Counted from the stretch's first letter, positions 25,809-34,146 are shown. The stretch: 64,000 nt of DNA from VRUE01 sp963762205 (GCA_963762205.1 CAVXJZ010000003.1:248001-312000); one strand, 5' to 3'. Notes: generated by a model from the letters alone, not told the origin. Translations and numbers: made by a program.

Positions 25809-26240
25809 ATGGTCCTCTCCATGGAGGACGCCGTATCGCGCTACCGGAGCGCCTCGGAGGCGGGCGACATCGAGGCCATGGTGGAGACCCTGGCCGCCGA
25901 CGTGGAGCTCGTCTCGCCGATCTCGGGCAGGATGGTCTTCAGGGGGCGGGACGACGTCCGCATCGTCCTCGCCGCCGTCTACGGGAGCCTGCGGGACCTG
26001 CGCTGGACCGACGCCTTCGGCGACGGCGAGCGCCGCGTCATCGTCGCCGAGACCCGCGTCGGGCCGGTGAGGATGACCGACGCGATGGTCATCGAGCTCG
26101 CGCCCGACGGGCGGATCCGGCGCATCGCCCCTCATCTGCGGCCGTGGCTGGCGTTGACGCTCCTCGCCGCGATCCTCGGCCCGAAGGTCGGGATCCACCC
26201 GGGAGTGATGCGCCGGGCCCTCGGCGCCGGCCGGGGCTGA
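25809..26240 (+). CDS. NTF2-like/SnoaL-like small protein
   Basis: The protein has the NTF2-like pattern: an N-terminal helix (MEDAVSRYRSASEAGDIEAM), the strand-turn VETLAADVELVSPISGRMVF, GRDDVRIVLAAVYGSLRDLR and closing strands MTDAMVIELAPDGRIRR. ATG 25821 is an alternative start to 25809. The C-terminus (WLALTLLAAILGPKVGIHPG) is hydrophobic and unusual. No catalytic residues can be assigned; such domains may be isomerases, cyclases or binding proteins. Confidence 0.65.
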   Translation: MVLSMEDAVSRYRSASEAGDIEAMVETLAADVELVSPISGRMVFRGRDDVRIVLAAVYGSLRDLRWTDAFGDGERRVIVAETRVGPVRMTDAMVIELAPDGRIRRIAPHLRPWLALTLLAAILGPKVGIHPGVMRRALGAGRG

Positions 26241-26265
26241 CGACGGGCATGCCGGCGCCGGCGCG

Positions 26266-26751
26266 CTACTTCCGCTCGGGCATCTGGATCCGCGCCATCG
26301 CCTTGACCATGAAGAAGAAGAAGCTGCCGGAGACTGCGAGCAGCGCCAGCGTGACGGCGAACTGGGCCACGCTCGCCGCCTGCACGAGCAGCCCGAAGAC
26401 GGCGCTGAAGATGAGGAAGACGAGCAGCAGCTGGAAGCCGAGCACGGCCCAGTAGCGGGCGCGCCACATCCCCCAGGCCATGATCGCCATCAGCAGCGCC
26501 GGGGCGAGGACCTGGGCCAGCCGCGGCTTGTCGCCGTCGACCTCGACCCCGGCGAGGTAGCCGGCGAGGATCGAGATGGCGAGCAGGCCGGAGACCACGG
26601 CGCCGATCGTCACCGCCGCCGGCCGCTCGCCGTCGGCCAGCGGCTCGAGCGCCTCCCGCGCTTCCTGGTTGCGGACCTCGGCCTTGGCGTAGCCGCTCTC
26701 CATGCGCTCGCGCGCGCCGGGGCGGCCCTTGCGCTTCCGGCGCTCAGCCAC
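26266..26751 (-). CDS. small four-TM membrane protein
   Basis: After a basic N-terminus (MAERRKRKGRPGARERMESG) there are four hydrophobic segments: AVTIGAVVSGLLAISILAGY, VLAPALLMAIMAWGMW, YWAVLGFQLLLVFLIFSAVF and FAVTLALLAVSGSFFFFMV. The start ATG 26751 overlaps the thiE stop by eight bases, so it is likely co-transcribed with thiE. No known transporter motif is visible; a link to thiamine metabolism is positional only. Confidence 0.6.
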   Translation of the reverse strand: MAERRKRKGRPGARERMESGYAKAEVRNQEAREALEPLADGERPAAVTIGAVVSGLLAISILAGYLAGVEVDGDKPRLAQVLAPALLMAIMAWGMWRARYWAVLGFQLLLVFLIFSAVFGLLVQAASVAQFAVTLALLAVSGSFFFFMVKAMARIQMPERK

Positions 26752-27430
26752 CGGGCGCCGCCTCGCCGACGCCGCCCAGCGCCGCCCGCAGCGACTCCGC
26801 CGCCGCGGTCGGCTCGTCGGCGTCGCGGATCGCGCGCACCACCCCCAGCCGCCGGGCGCCCGCGGCGACCACCTCGGCGGCGTTCGAGGGGTCGATCCCG
26901 CCGATCGCGAAGAACGGGTGGGGCGCGCTCCGCGCCGCGTGCCCGACCAGCCCGAGCCCGACGCCCGGGCGCCCCTCTTTGGTCGGGGTCTCCCAGATCG
27001 GGCCGACGCTGATGTAGTCGACCGGCTCGCCCGCCGCCGCCGCGATCTGCTCCTCGGAGTGGGTCGAGAGGCCGACGATCGCGTCCGGGCCCAGCAGCCG
27101 CCGCGCCTCCGCGGCGTCGGCGTCGTCCTGGCCGACGTGGACGCCGTCGGCGTCGCAGGTGCGGGCCAGCTCGGGATCGTCGTTGACGATGAAGAGGGCG
27201 CTGTAGGTGTCGCAGAGGCGGCGGAACGTGGGCGCGGCGAGCTCGATCTCGCGGTGGGGAAGGCGCTTCTCGCGCAGCTGGACGATGTCGACGCCGCCGT
27301 TCAGCGCGGCCCGCAGCAGCGGCTCGAGCTCACTGTCGTGCGGACGTGCGTCGCAGACGAAGTAGAGCCGGGCCGTGCGCAGGCGCTCGCGGCGCAGCGG
27401 TCCCGCGGCCTCTGGCCGGGCCAGGCTCAT
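26744..27430 (-). CDS. thiE: thiamine phosphate synthase
   Basis: A TIM-barrel enzyme joining hydroxymethylpyrimidine diphosphate and thiazole phosphate to give thiamine phosphate. Motifs are VDIVQLREKRLPHRE, FIVNDDPELA, DGVHVGQDDADA, IVGLSTHS, YISVGPIWETPTKEG and HPFFAIGGID. The length of 228 is normal, with a short extra N-terminus. It is transcribed divergently from the thiO-thiSG operon; the TPP riboswitch in between belongs to the other strand, so this gene must be controlled differently. Confidence 0.92.
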   Translation of the reverse strand: MSLARPEAAGPLRRERLRTARLYFVCDARPHDSELEPLLRAALNGGVDIVQLREKRLPHREIELAAPTFRRLCDTYSALFIVNDDPELARTCDADGVHVGQDDADAAEARRLLGPDAIVGLSTHSEEQIAAAAGEPVDYISVGPIWETPTKEGRPGVGLGLVGHAARSAPHPFFAIGGIDPSNAAEVVAAGARRLGVVRAIRDADEPTAAAESLRAALGGVGEAAPGG

Positions 27431-27505
27431 CGGGCGCCGATCCGTCGCTTCGGGCTCACAGCCGGATTATGGACTGCCCGCCGTCCGATTGGGGGTAGCA
27501 TCGGA

Positions 27506-27592
27506 GTGGTACGGGAGCCCGAGAGGGCTGAGAGGGCGGCAACAAGGCCGCCGACCGTCTGGACCTGATCCGGGTAATGCCGGCGGAGGCAA
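27506..27592 (+). promoter_or_regulatory. TPP riboswitch (THI element)
   Basis: The two conserved halves of the thiamine diphosphate aptamer are clear: the pyrimidine-sensing part GAGAGGGCTGAGAGGGCGGC and, after AACAAGGCCGCC, the diphosphate-sensing part GGACCTGATCCGGGTAATGC followed by CGGCGGAGGCA. GGCGGC/GCCGCC forms the P3 stem. The element ends two bases before the thiO ATG at 27594, so the ribosome-binding site (GGAGGC) lies inside its 3' end. This fits translational control, with ligand binding hiding the start. Confidence 0.93.
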
Positions 27593-27593
27593 G

Positions 27594-28742
27594 ATGAGCG
27601 AAGAGCGCAGTTTCGACTCGGTAATCGTTGGCGGCGGGGTGATCGGCCTCTGCTGCGCCTGGCGCCTGGCGCAGCGCGGCGCCCGCGTCGCCGTGCTCGA
27701 TCGCGGCCGCCCGCCGGCGGGGGCGACCCGCGTAGCCGCCGGCATGCTCGCCCCGGTCGGCGAGCTGACCTTCGGCGAGCCGGAGCTGCTCGAGCTGACG
27801 CTCGCCGCCGCCGAGCTCTACCCGGCCTTCGTCGCCGAGCTGGAGGAGGCGAGCGGCCTGGCGACCGGCCATGAGGTGGGAGGCGCGCTGCACGTGGCCC
27901 TCGACCGCGACGAGGCCGAGCAGCTGCGTCGCGTCCACGACCTGCAGCGCAGCCTCGGCCTCGCGGCGGAGTGGCTGGCGCCGCGCCGCTGTCGCGAGCT
28001 CGAGCCGGGCCTCACCCCGTCGCTCGCCGGCGGCGTCTTCGCGCCCGGCGAGGGATCGGTCGACCCGCGGGCGCTGAGCGCCGCGCTGCTCGCGGCGCTC
28101 GAGGGGGAGGGGGTCGAGGTGCTGGCGGAGACGGAGGTGGGCGAGGCTCTGCTCGAGGGCGAGCGGGTCGCCGGCGTCCGCACCGCCGCCGGCGAGGAGC
28201 TGCGCGCCCCGGCGGTCGTCCTCGCCTGCGGGGCGTGGTCGGGCGAGGCGGGCTGGCTGCCGGAGCACGCCCGCCCGCCGGTGCGCCCGGTCAAGGGCCA
28301 GATCGTCGAGCTGCGCCCGCCGGCGGGGGGCCCGGCGCCGATCGGCCGGATCGTCGCCTCCGAGCGCGTCTACCTGGTGCCGCGCGCCGACGGCCGCCTG
28401 ATCGCCGGCGCCACCGTCGAGGAGCGCGGCTTCGACAGCGCGGTCACGGCGGGCGGCCTGCACGAGCTCCTGCGCGAGGCCTACCGCCTGCTCCCCGAGG
28501 TCGCCGAGATGGAGCTGGTCGAGGCGATGGCGGGGCTGCGGCCCGGCACCCCCGACAACCTGCCGCTCGTCGGCCCCGGCGCCCTCGAGGGCCTGACCCT
28601 GGCGACCGGCCACTTCCGCAACGGCATCCTGCTGGCGCCGCTGGCCGCGGAGCGGGTCGCCGACTCCCTGGCCTCCGCTTCGCCGCAGTTGTTCCCGGAT
28701 AGCGGGAAGAAGCGCGAACTCAGCGGGAGGGCGGGCCGGTGA
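27594..28742 (+). CDS. thiO: glycine oxidase
   Basis: A FAD-dependent DAO-type oxidase that makes dehydroglycine for the thiazole ring. The FAD motif is SVIVGGGVIGLCCAWRLAQR, with GATRVAAGMLAPVGELTFGE typical of ThiO. GALHVALDRDEAEQLR, GVFAPGEGSVDPRAL, PVKGQIVELRPP, YLVPRADGRLIAGATVEERG and the end GLRPGTPDNLPLVGP, LATGHFRNGILLAPL also fit. It is 382 residues long. It is the first gene after the TPP riboswitch and overlaps the next gene by GTGA. Use of ThiO implies an oxygen-dependent route; no thiH is in the window. Confidence 0.92.
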   Translation: MSEERSFDSVIVGGGVIGLCCAWRLAQRGARVAVLDRGRPPAGATRVAAGMLAPVGELTFGEPELLELTLAAAELYPAFVAELEEASGLATGHEVGGALHVALDRDEAEQLRRVHDLQRSLGLAAEWLAPRRCRELEPGLTPSLAGGVFAPGEGSVDPRALSAALLAALEGEGVEVLAETEVGEALLEGERVAGVRTAAGEELRAPAVVLACGAWSGEAGWLPEHARPPVRPVKGQIVELRPPAGGPAPIGRIVASERVYLVPRADGRLIAGATVEERGFDSAVTAGGLHELLREAYRLLPEVAEMELVEAMAGLRPGTPDNLPLVGPGALEGLTLATGHFRNGILLAPLAAERVADSLASASPQLFPDSGKKRELSGRAGR

Positions 28743-29719
28743 TGATCGACCTCAACGGCGAGCCGCGCGAGATGCCGGAGGGCGCCTCGCTGGCCGACGC
28801 GGTGCGCGCGGCGGGGGCGGAGCCGGGCGAGGGCCCGCGCGGTGTGGCGGCGGCGCTCGACGGCGAGGTCGTGCCCCGCGCCCGCTGGGACTCGACGCCG
28901 CTGGGCGACGCCTGCCAGGTCGAGGTGTTGGCCGCGATCCAGGGCGGCGCCGAAACCTGGGATCTGGGGGGGCGTGAGTGGTCCTCGCGGCTGATCGCCG
29001 GCACCGGCGGGTTCCGCTCGCTGGAGCAGATGGAGGAGGCGCTCGCCGCCTCCGGCGCCGAGATCGTCACCGTCGCCCTGCGCCGCATCGACCCCGCCGC
29101 CAAGGGCTCGGTCCTCGACGTGATCGACGAGCTCGGCCTCTTCGCGCTGCCCAACACGGCCGGCTGCTTCACGGCGCGCGACGCCGTCGCCACCGCCCGC
29201 CTCGCCCGCGAGGCCTTCCAGACCGAGTGGATCAAGCTCGAGGTGATCGGCGACGACCGCACCCTCTATCCCGACGCGGTCGAGCTGCTCGACGCCGCCG
29301 AGACCCTGGTCGGCGAGGGCTTCACCGTCCTCCCCTACACCAACGACGACCCGATCCTCGCCCGCCGCCTCGAGGACGCCGGCTGCGCCGCGGTGATGCC
29401 GCTCGGCTCGCCGATCGGCTCGGGCGCCGGGATCCGCAACCCCTACAACCTGGCGATCGTCGTCGAGCGCGCCGGCGTGCCGGTGATCCTCGACGCCGGC
29501 GTCGGCACCGCCTCCGACGCGGCGCTGGCGATGGAGCTCGGCTGCTCGGCGGTGATGGCGGCCAGCTCGATCTTCGGCGCCGAGGACCCGGCGGCGATGG
29601 CGCGCGCCCTGCGGCAGGGGGTCGAGGCCGGCCACGCGGCGCGCCGCGCCGGCCGCATCCCGCGCCGCACCCACGCCGAGGCCTCGACACCCGACGAGGG
29701 CCTGCCGAAGCTGTCCTGA
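28739..29719 (+). CDS. thiG: ThiS-ThiG fusion: sulfur carrier protein plus thiazole synthase
   Basis: Residues 1-68 are a ThiS-like beta-grasp domain (DLNGEPREMPEGASLADAVR, VAAALDGEVVPRARW, DACQVEVLAAIQGG). The rest is ThiG: WDLGGREWSSRLIAGTGGFR, the Schiff-base Lys in TEWIKLEVIGDDRTLYPDAV, VLPYTNDDPILARRLEDAGC, MPLGSPIGSGAGI and VILDAGVGTASDAALAMELG. The diglycine on which ThiS carries sulfur is followed directly by ThiG (IQGGAETWDL), so it is not a free C-terminus in the primary product. Such fusions are known in databases; how the Gly-Gly end becomes available is not obvious. Start GTG 28739 overlaps the thiO stop; ATG 28742 follows. Confidence 0.92.
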   Translation: MMIDLNGEPREMPEGASLADAVRAAGAEPGEGPRGVAAALDGEVVPRARWDSTPLGDACQVEVLAAIQGGAETWDLGGREWSSRLIAGTGGFRSLEQMEEALAASGAEIVTVALRRIDPAAKGSVLDVIDELGLFALPNTAGCFTARDAVATARLAREAFQTEWIKLEVIGDDRTLYPDAVELLDAAETLVGEGFTVLPYTNDDPILARRLEDAGCAAVMPLGSPIGSGAGIRNPYNLAIVVERAGVPVILDAGVGTASDAALAMELGCSAVMAASSIFGAEDPAAMARALRQGVEAGHAARRAGRIPRRTHAEASTPDEGLPKLS

Positions 29720-29775
29720 CGGCCGGGCGCCGGCCTTCCCCGTCGTAGGCGCGGCCCGACTACCATTGCCCCCTC

Positions 29776-29849
29776 GCCCCTGTAGCTCAGTTGGTTAGAG
29801 CGGCGGCCTTTTAAGCCGCGCGGCGCGGGTTCGAATCCCGCCGGGGGCA
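29776..29849 (+). tRNA. tRNA-Lys (anticodon TTT)
   Basis: A full 74-base cloverleaf: acceptor GCCCCTG with CGGGGGC, D arm AGCTCAGTTGGTTAGAGC, anticodon stem closing the loop CTTTTAA, T arm GGGTTCGAATCCC. The anticodon TTT reads AAA/AAG. CCA is not encoded; discriminator A at 29849. Confidence 0.95.
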
Positions 29850-29850
29850 C

Positions 29851-30537
29851 TTGGCCGGCGTCGAGCACCTACTCCGCGTCCCCTGCGACGTAGCCGAGGC
29901 GCAGGACGAGGTTCGGCTCGAGCGGATCCACGGCGAGATCGACCGTGGCTTCGACGAGTTGCGCGACGTCGACGACGGCGTCTCGATCTTCGGCTCGGCG
30001 CGGATCCGGGAGGGCAGCCGCTGGTACGAGCTCTGCCGGGAGACCTCGGCCTGTCTCTCGCGCCACGGCTTCGCGGTGATCACGGGCGGCGGGCCCGGGC
30101 TGATGGAGGCCGCCAACCGCGGCGCCGCCGAGGCGGGCGGCCTCTCGGTCGGGCTCAACATCGAGCTGCCGATGGAGCAGGAGCCCAACCGCTACGCCAA
30201 CCGCGCCCTTCATTTCCACTACTTCTTCGCCCGCAAGCTGATGTTCGTCCGCTACGCGCGCGCCTTCGTCATCTTCCCGGGCGGCTTCGGCACCCTCGAC
30301 GAGCTCTTCGAGAGCCTCACCCTGATCCAGACCGGGCGGATCCGGCACTTCCCGGCGATCCTCGTCGGCTCCGACTTCTGGAGGCCGATGCTCTCCTGGG
30401 TCGACGACGTGCTCGAGGACGGCGGCATGATCTCCGCCGGCGACCGCGAGCTGCTGCTGCTCGCCGACACCCCCGGCGAGGTCTGCGAGCACGTCATCCG
30501 CGCCACCGAGAGGCAGAGGGAGCTGGCCGAACGCTGA
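29851..30537 (+). CDS. LOG-family nucleotide 5'-monophosphate phosphoribohydrolase-like protein
   Basis: Both LOG signatures are present: ITGGGPGLMEAANRGA for the nucleotide site and FVIFPGGFGTLDELFESLTL (PGGxGTxxE). SIFGSARIREGSRWYELC near residue 45 is the usual family start. Members release cytokinin-type bases from nucleotide monophosphates or act as general nucleotide hydrolases. The frame opens at a TTG only one base after the tRNA-Lys, so the true start may lie further in. No neighbour suggests a hormone pathway. Confidence 0.8.
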   Translation: MAGVEHLLRVPCDVAEAQDEVRLERIHGEIDRGFDELRDVDDGVSIFGSARIREGSRWYELCRETSACLSRHGFAVITGGGPGLMEAANRGAAEAGGLSVGLNIELPMEQEPNRYANRALHFHYFFARKLMFVRYARAFVIFPGGFGTLDELFESLTLIQTGRIRHFPAILVGSDFWRPMLSWVDDVLEDGGMISAGDRELLLLADTPGEVCEHVIRATERQRELAER

Positions 30538-30590
30538 GAGCGCCGACCGCATTCGCGATCGCCGTCGCCACGCTCGCGATCGCCCTCTCC

Positions 30591-31301
30591 ATGGCCGACG
30601 CGCGAGATCGCAGTTCCTCCCGCATACCGGGAACAACCGCGAACCGACCGGGGTGGATCCACAAGCGGCCGATTCCCTTCGGGCCGAGGCGCAAGCACGA
30701 GATGGCCGCCTACTCGGCGCGCCACTACGGCGAACGGACCTGGCGCCTGCGCCGTCCGCGGGTGATCGTCGAGCACGTCGCCGTCGCCGGGACCTCGTCC
30801 GCGGTCTTCAACGCCTTCGCCCCGGACGTCCCCGACCCCGAGCTGCACGAGCTCCCCAACGTCTGCGCGCACTTCGTCGTCTCATCGGGAGGCCGGGTCC
30901 TCCGCCTCGTCAACCTCCGCACCCGCTGTCGCCACACCGTCGGCCTCAACTGGACCGCGATCGGCATCGAGCACACCGGCTACTCGGACGGCGACGTGCT
31001 CGGCAACCGGGCGCAGCTGCGGGCCTCGCTGCGCCTGACCCGCTTCCTGCGCTGCCGCTTCCAGATCCGGCTGCGCAACGTGATCGGCCACCGGGAGAGC
31101 CTGCGCTCGCCCTATCACCGCGAGCGCGTTCCCGGCCTTCGCCGCCAGACCCACGGCGACTGGCGGCACAGCTCGATGCGCGTCTACCGCCGTCGCCTGG
31201 GCCGCCTCGCGCCCTGCCGAGCCCGGCGCATCGGACATCGACCACACTCGGGTGTGGTCGATCTCGGATCCGCTAGTGGCGGAAGTGGCGGTGCTTGGTG
31301 A
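30591..31301 (+). CDS. N-acetylmuramoyl-L-alanine amidase (Amidase_2 type), probably exported
   Basis: The zinc amidase pattern is present: RVIVEHVAVAGTSSAVFNAF with the first His, NVCAHFVVSSGGRVLRLVN, CRHTVGLNWTAIGIEHTGY, then NVIGHRESLRSPYHRE and the final HGDW. The first in-frame ATG is 30591, but the codons just upstream (APTAFAIAVATLAIALSMA, from about 30540) form a signal peptide with no ATG, GTG or TTG, so the true start may be CTG 30534, overlapping the LOG gene. The enzyme would cleave peptidoglycan. Its end overlaps the convergent purH end. Confidence 0.75.
   Translation: MADARDRSSSRIPGTTANRPGWIHKRPIPFGPRRKHEMAAYSARHYGERTWRLRRPRVIVEHVAVAGTSSAVFNAFAPDVPDPELHELPNVCAHFVVSSGGRVLRLVNLRTRCRHTVGLNWTAIGIEHTGYSDGDVLGNRAQLRASLRLTRFLRCRFQIRLRNVIGHRESLRSPYHRERVPGLRRQTHGDWRHSSMRVYRRRLGRLAPCRARRIGHRPHSGVVDLGSASGGSGGAW
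31237..31262. terminator. stem-loop between amidase and purH
   Basis: A perfect 11-base inverted repeat (ATCGACCACAC / GTGTGGTCGAT) with a four-base TCGG loop lies where two convergent genes end, within the last codons of the amidase frame. There is no U-tract on either strand, common in high-GC actinobacteria. It could serve both directions. Confidence 0.55.
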
Positions 31302-32889
31302 AGACCATCGAGACGCCGGCGGCGTCGCAGGCCTCGATCACCTCGGCGTCGCGTTTGGAGCCGCCGGGTTGGATCACCGAGGTCGAGCCGGCCTCGATCG
31401 CCGCCTGGGGCCCGTCGGCGAAGGGGAAGAAGGCGTCCGAGGCGATCGCCGAGCCCGCGAGCAGGCCGTCGGCGTCGCCCTCGCGGGCGTCGCGGCACTT
31501 CTCGACCGCCAGCCGCACCGAGTCGACCCGGCTCATCTGGCCGGCGCCGATGCCGAGGGTGGCGCCGTCCTTGGCGATCACGATCGCGTTCGAGCGGACG
31601 TGGCGGACCACGGTCCAGGCGAAGAGCAGGTCGCGCCACTGCCCCTCGGCGGGCTCGGCCTCGGTCACTACCTCCATCATCTCGCGCGGCTCGGGGTCGC
31701 CGTCGCGGTCCTGGATCAGCAGCCCGCCGAGCACCCGCTTGGCGTCGCGCTCGACCGGGTCGGCGTCGCGCCGCTCGTCGGTGCGGAGGATGCGGATCGC
31801 CTCCTTCTGCTGGAGCACGTCGAGGGCGCCGTCCTCGTAGTCGGGCGCGATCAGCACCTCGACGAAGTTCTCGTGCAGGGCCTCGGCCAGGGCCGGGCCG
31901 ACCGGGCGGTTGAGGGCGATCACGCCGCCGAACGCGGACATCGGGTCGCAGGCGAGCGCCTTGCCGTAGGCGTCGAGCGCGTCCTCGCCGACCGCCGCCC
32001 CGCAGGGGTTGTTGTGCTTGACGATCACGCAGGCGGGCTCGGAGAAGTCGTGGACCAGGCGCCGCGCCGAGTCGAGGTCGAGGACGTTGTTGAAGGAGAG
32101 GGCGCGGCCGTGGAGCTTGGAGACCTTGGAGAGCACGTGGGTGCGGATCCCGGTTTCCGAGTAGAAGGCCGCCCGCTGGTGCGGGTTCTCGCCGTAGGAG
32201 AGGTCGAGCACCTTCTCGTAGGCGATCGCGAGGTGCTCGGGGAAGTCCTCGTAGGAGGTCGAGAACCAACGGCTGATCGCAGCGTCGTAGCGGGCGGTCT
32301 GGGCGAAGGCCTCGTTGGCGAGCCAGTGCCGGGTCGAGGCCGAGACCTCCCCGCCCGACTCCTCCAGCTCGGCGGAGACGGCGTCGTAGGACTCGGGTTT
32401 GACGATCACCGCGACGCTGTCGTGGTTCTTGGCGGCGGCGCGGATCATCGTCGGCCCGCCGATGTCGATGTTCTCGATCGCCCGGTCGGCGTCGACCTCC
32501 TCGCCGGAGATCGCGTCCTCGAAGGGATAGAGGTTGACGCAGACCAGGTCGATCGGCTCGATCCCCTCGCGCTCGAGGGTCGCCATGTGCTCGGGATTGT
32601 CACGCCGCGCCAGCAGGGCCGCGTGCAGCCGCGGGTGCAGCGTCTTCACCCGGCCGCCGAGGATCTCCTCCTGGCCGGTGAACTCGGACACGTCGCTCAC
32701 CTCCAGCCCGGCCTCGCGCAGGGCCGAGGCGGTGCCTCCGGTGGAGAGGATCTCGACGCCGGCCTCGGCCAGGCTCTTGGCGAAGTCGGCGACGCCGGTC
32801 TTGTCGGAGACCGAGATCAGCGCCCTGCGAACCCGGATCGCGCCGTCGCTCGCTGTCTCCTGGCTGGTGTCTGCTGGCGCTTCACTCAT
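31273..32889 (-). CDS. purH: bifunctional AICAR formyltransferase / IMP cyclohydrolase
   Basis: It catalyses the last two steps to IMP. The N-terminal cyclohydrolase domain shows RALISVSDKTGVADFAKSLA, ILSTGGTASALREAG, GGRVKTLHPRLHAALLARRD and NIDIGGPTMIRAAAKNHDSV. The C-terminal transformylase has YGENPHQRAAFYS, KHNNPCGAAVG, AFGGVIALNRPVGPA, RSNAIVIAKDGATLGIGAGQ, SRVDSVRLA and SDAFFPFADGP. At 538 residues it is full length. Its start overlaps the purN stop by eight bases. Confidence 0.96.
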   Translation of the reverse strand: MSEAPADTSQETASDGAIRVRRALISVSDKTGVADFAKSLAEAGVEILSTGGTASALREAGLEVSDVSEFTGQEEILGGRVKTLHPRLHAALLARRDNPEHMATLEREGIEPIDLVCVNLYPFEDAISGEEVDADRAIENIDIGGPTMIRAAAKNHDSVAVIVKPESYDAVSAELEESGGEVSASTRHWLANEAFAQTARYDAAISRWFSTSYEDFPEHLAIAYEKVLDLSYGENPHQRAAFYSETGIRTHVLSKVSKLHGRALSFNNVLDLDSARRLVHDFSEPACVIVKHNNPCGAAVGEDALDAYGKALACDPMSAFGGVIALNRPVGPALAEALHENFVEVLIAPDYEDGALDVLQQKEAIRILRTDERRDADPVERDAKRVLGGLLIQDRDGDPEPREMMEVVTEAEPAEGQWRDLLFAWTVVRHVRSNAIVIAKDGATLGIGAGQMSRVDSVRLAVEKCRDAREGDADGLLAGSAIASDAFFPFADGPQAAIEAGSTSVIQPGGSKRDAEVIEACDAAGVSMVFTKHRHFRH

Positions 32890-33499
32890 CGACGATGACG
32901 ACTCCCTGGTCGGCCGCGTCGATCCTAACCAGCCCCCGGGCGATCATGCGGATCGCCTCCGGGTAGAGCTCGTGCTCGAGGGCGTGGACGGCTCGCTCGA
33001 GCTCCTCCCGGTCGCGGCCGGCGGGCACGGACAGCTCGCGCTGGAGGATCGTCGGGCCGGTGTCGACGCCCTCGTCGACGAAGTGCACGGTGACGCCGGT
33101 CGTCTCGACCCCGGCCTCGAGCGCCTGTCCGATCGCGTCCAGGCCCGGGAAGGAGGGCAGCAGCGCCGGGTGGACGTTGACGATCCGGTTGCGGAAGCGC
33201 CCGACGAAGGGCGCCCCGAGCAGCTGCATGTAGCCGGCGAGGACGACCAGCTCGGCGCCGAGCGCCTCGATCCAGTCGCCGAGTGCCGCGTCCCGCGCCG
33301 CCCGGTCCTCGAACTCGGAGGCCGGGAAGACCGCGGTCTCGACCGCCGCCGCCCGGGCGCGCTCCAGCGCCCGCGCCCCCGGCTTGTCCGAGCCGACCCC
33401 GGCCACCTCGACCTCGCCGCCGCCGTGCAGCCGGTCGAGGATCGCCTGCAGGTTCGTGCCGCTGCCCGAGGCGAGGACGACGATGCGAAATGCGCTCAC
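32882..33499 (-). CDS. purN: phosphoribosylglycinamide formyltransferase
   Basis: It uses 10-formyl-THF to make formyl-GAR. Motifs are RIVVLASGSGTNLQAILD, LVVLAGYMQLLGAPFVGRFR, NRIVNVHPALLPSFPGLDAI (with the catalytic Asn and His) and VTVHFVDEGVDTGPTILQ. GTG 33499 is the start because the longer frame has no family similarity upstream; this gives 205 residues. It is coupled to purH. Confidence 0.94.
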   Translation of the reverse strand: MSAFRIVVLASGSGTNLQAILDRLHGGGEVEVAGVGSDKPGARALERARAAAVETAVFPASEFEDRAARDAALGDWIEALGAELVVLAGYMQLLGAPFVGRFRNRIVNVHPALLPSFPGLDAIGQALEAGVETTGVTVHFVDEGVDTGPTILQRELSVPAGRDREELERAVHALEHELYPEAIRMIARGLVRIDAADQGVVIVDE

Positions 33500-33529
33500 G
33501 GCGGCATCTTCGCGCAGTAGCCTGCGGCG

Positions 33530-33916
33530 ATGGGCGGAGACGATCTGTGGCAGGGGATTCTTTTCCTCCACGTGCTGGCGATGGCCTTCTTCGTCGGCGG
33601 GCAGCTGGTCTTCGGCGTAGCGGTCGTGCCGGCGCTCCGCGGCGACCGGGACCGCGAGCGAATGCGGGCGATCGCCCGGCGCTTCGGCTACGGGTCGTTG
33701 GCCGCGCTCGCCGTGCTCGTCGCCACGGGCTGGGCGATGGCGGCGCACCTCGATCTCTTCGGGGACTCGACCCTGCAGTGGAAGCTCGCCCTGGTGGCCC
33801 TCGTCGTCGTGCTCACCCTCATCCACCTGCGCGTGCCCAGGGCGCACGCGCTGCAGGCGGCGATCCTGCTCGCCTCGCTCGCGGTGGTCTGGCTCGGCCT
33901 CGACCTCGTCCACTGA
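33530..33916 (+). CDS. small four-TM protein, CopD/DUF2269-like
   Basis: The 128-residue protein consists of four hydrophobic segments. GILFLHVLAMAFFVGGQLVF carries a conserved-looking His and Gly as in CopD-like and heme-binding small membrane proteins, followed by LAALAVLVATGWAMAAH, WKLALVALVVVLTLIHLRV and ILLASLAVVWLGLDLV. It is transcribed divergently from purN, with only 30 bases between starts. Function is unknown; heme or metal binding is a guess from histidine placement. Confidence 0.6.
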   Translation: MGGDDLWQGILFLHVLAMAFFVGGQLVFGVAVVPALRGDRDRERMRAIARRFGYGSLAALAVLVATGWAMAAHLDLFGDSTLQWKLALVALVVVLTLIHLRVPRAHALQAAILLASLAVVWLGLDLVH

Positions 33917-34046
33917 ACCCTGGCACCCGGGCCGTCGATGACCGCCTTCCCTGCGTGAAGACGCGGCGCACCCAGAAAAGCCCGTCAAACGGATGTGGCA
34001 CTTGCGGACTGGAGGTGGACCGAAGGGACTGGACGGTGAATGGACG

Positions 34047-34095
34047 CTACTGGACGCAGTTTCGCCCGCATAGCGGGCGAAACTGCGTCCAGTAG
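34047..34095. terminator. long perfect hairpin, probable bidirectional terminator
   Basis: A perfect 23-base inverted repeat with a three-base loop (arms 34047-34069 and 34073-34095; arm starts CTACTGGACGCAGTTTCG). It lies between the convergent CopD-like gene and purF. It is preceded by imperfect repeats of GGACTGGA/TGGAC. No U-tract is present. The stem is long enough for a terminator in both directions, or for a mobile palindromic element. Confidence 0.6.
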
Positions 34096-34146
34096 CTTGG
34101 GGCGGGGCGTTCGCACCGCGTTCTCGGGGGCTCGAGGAGGGAGCGG

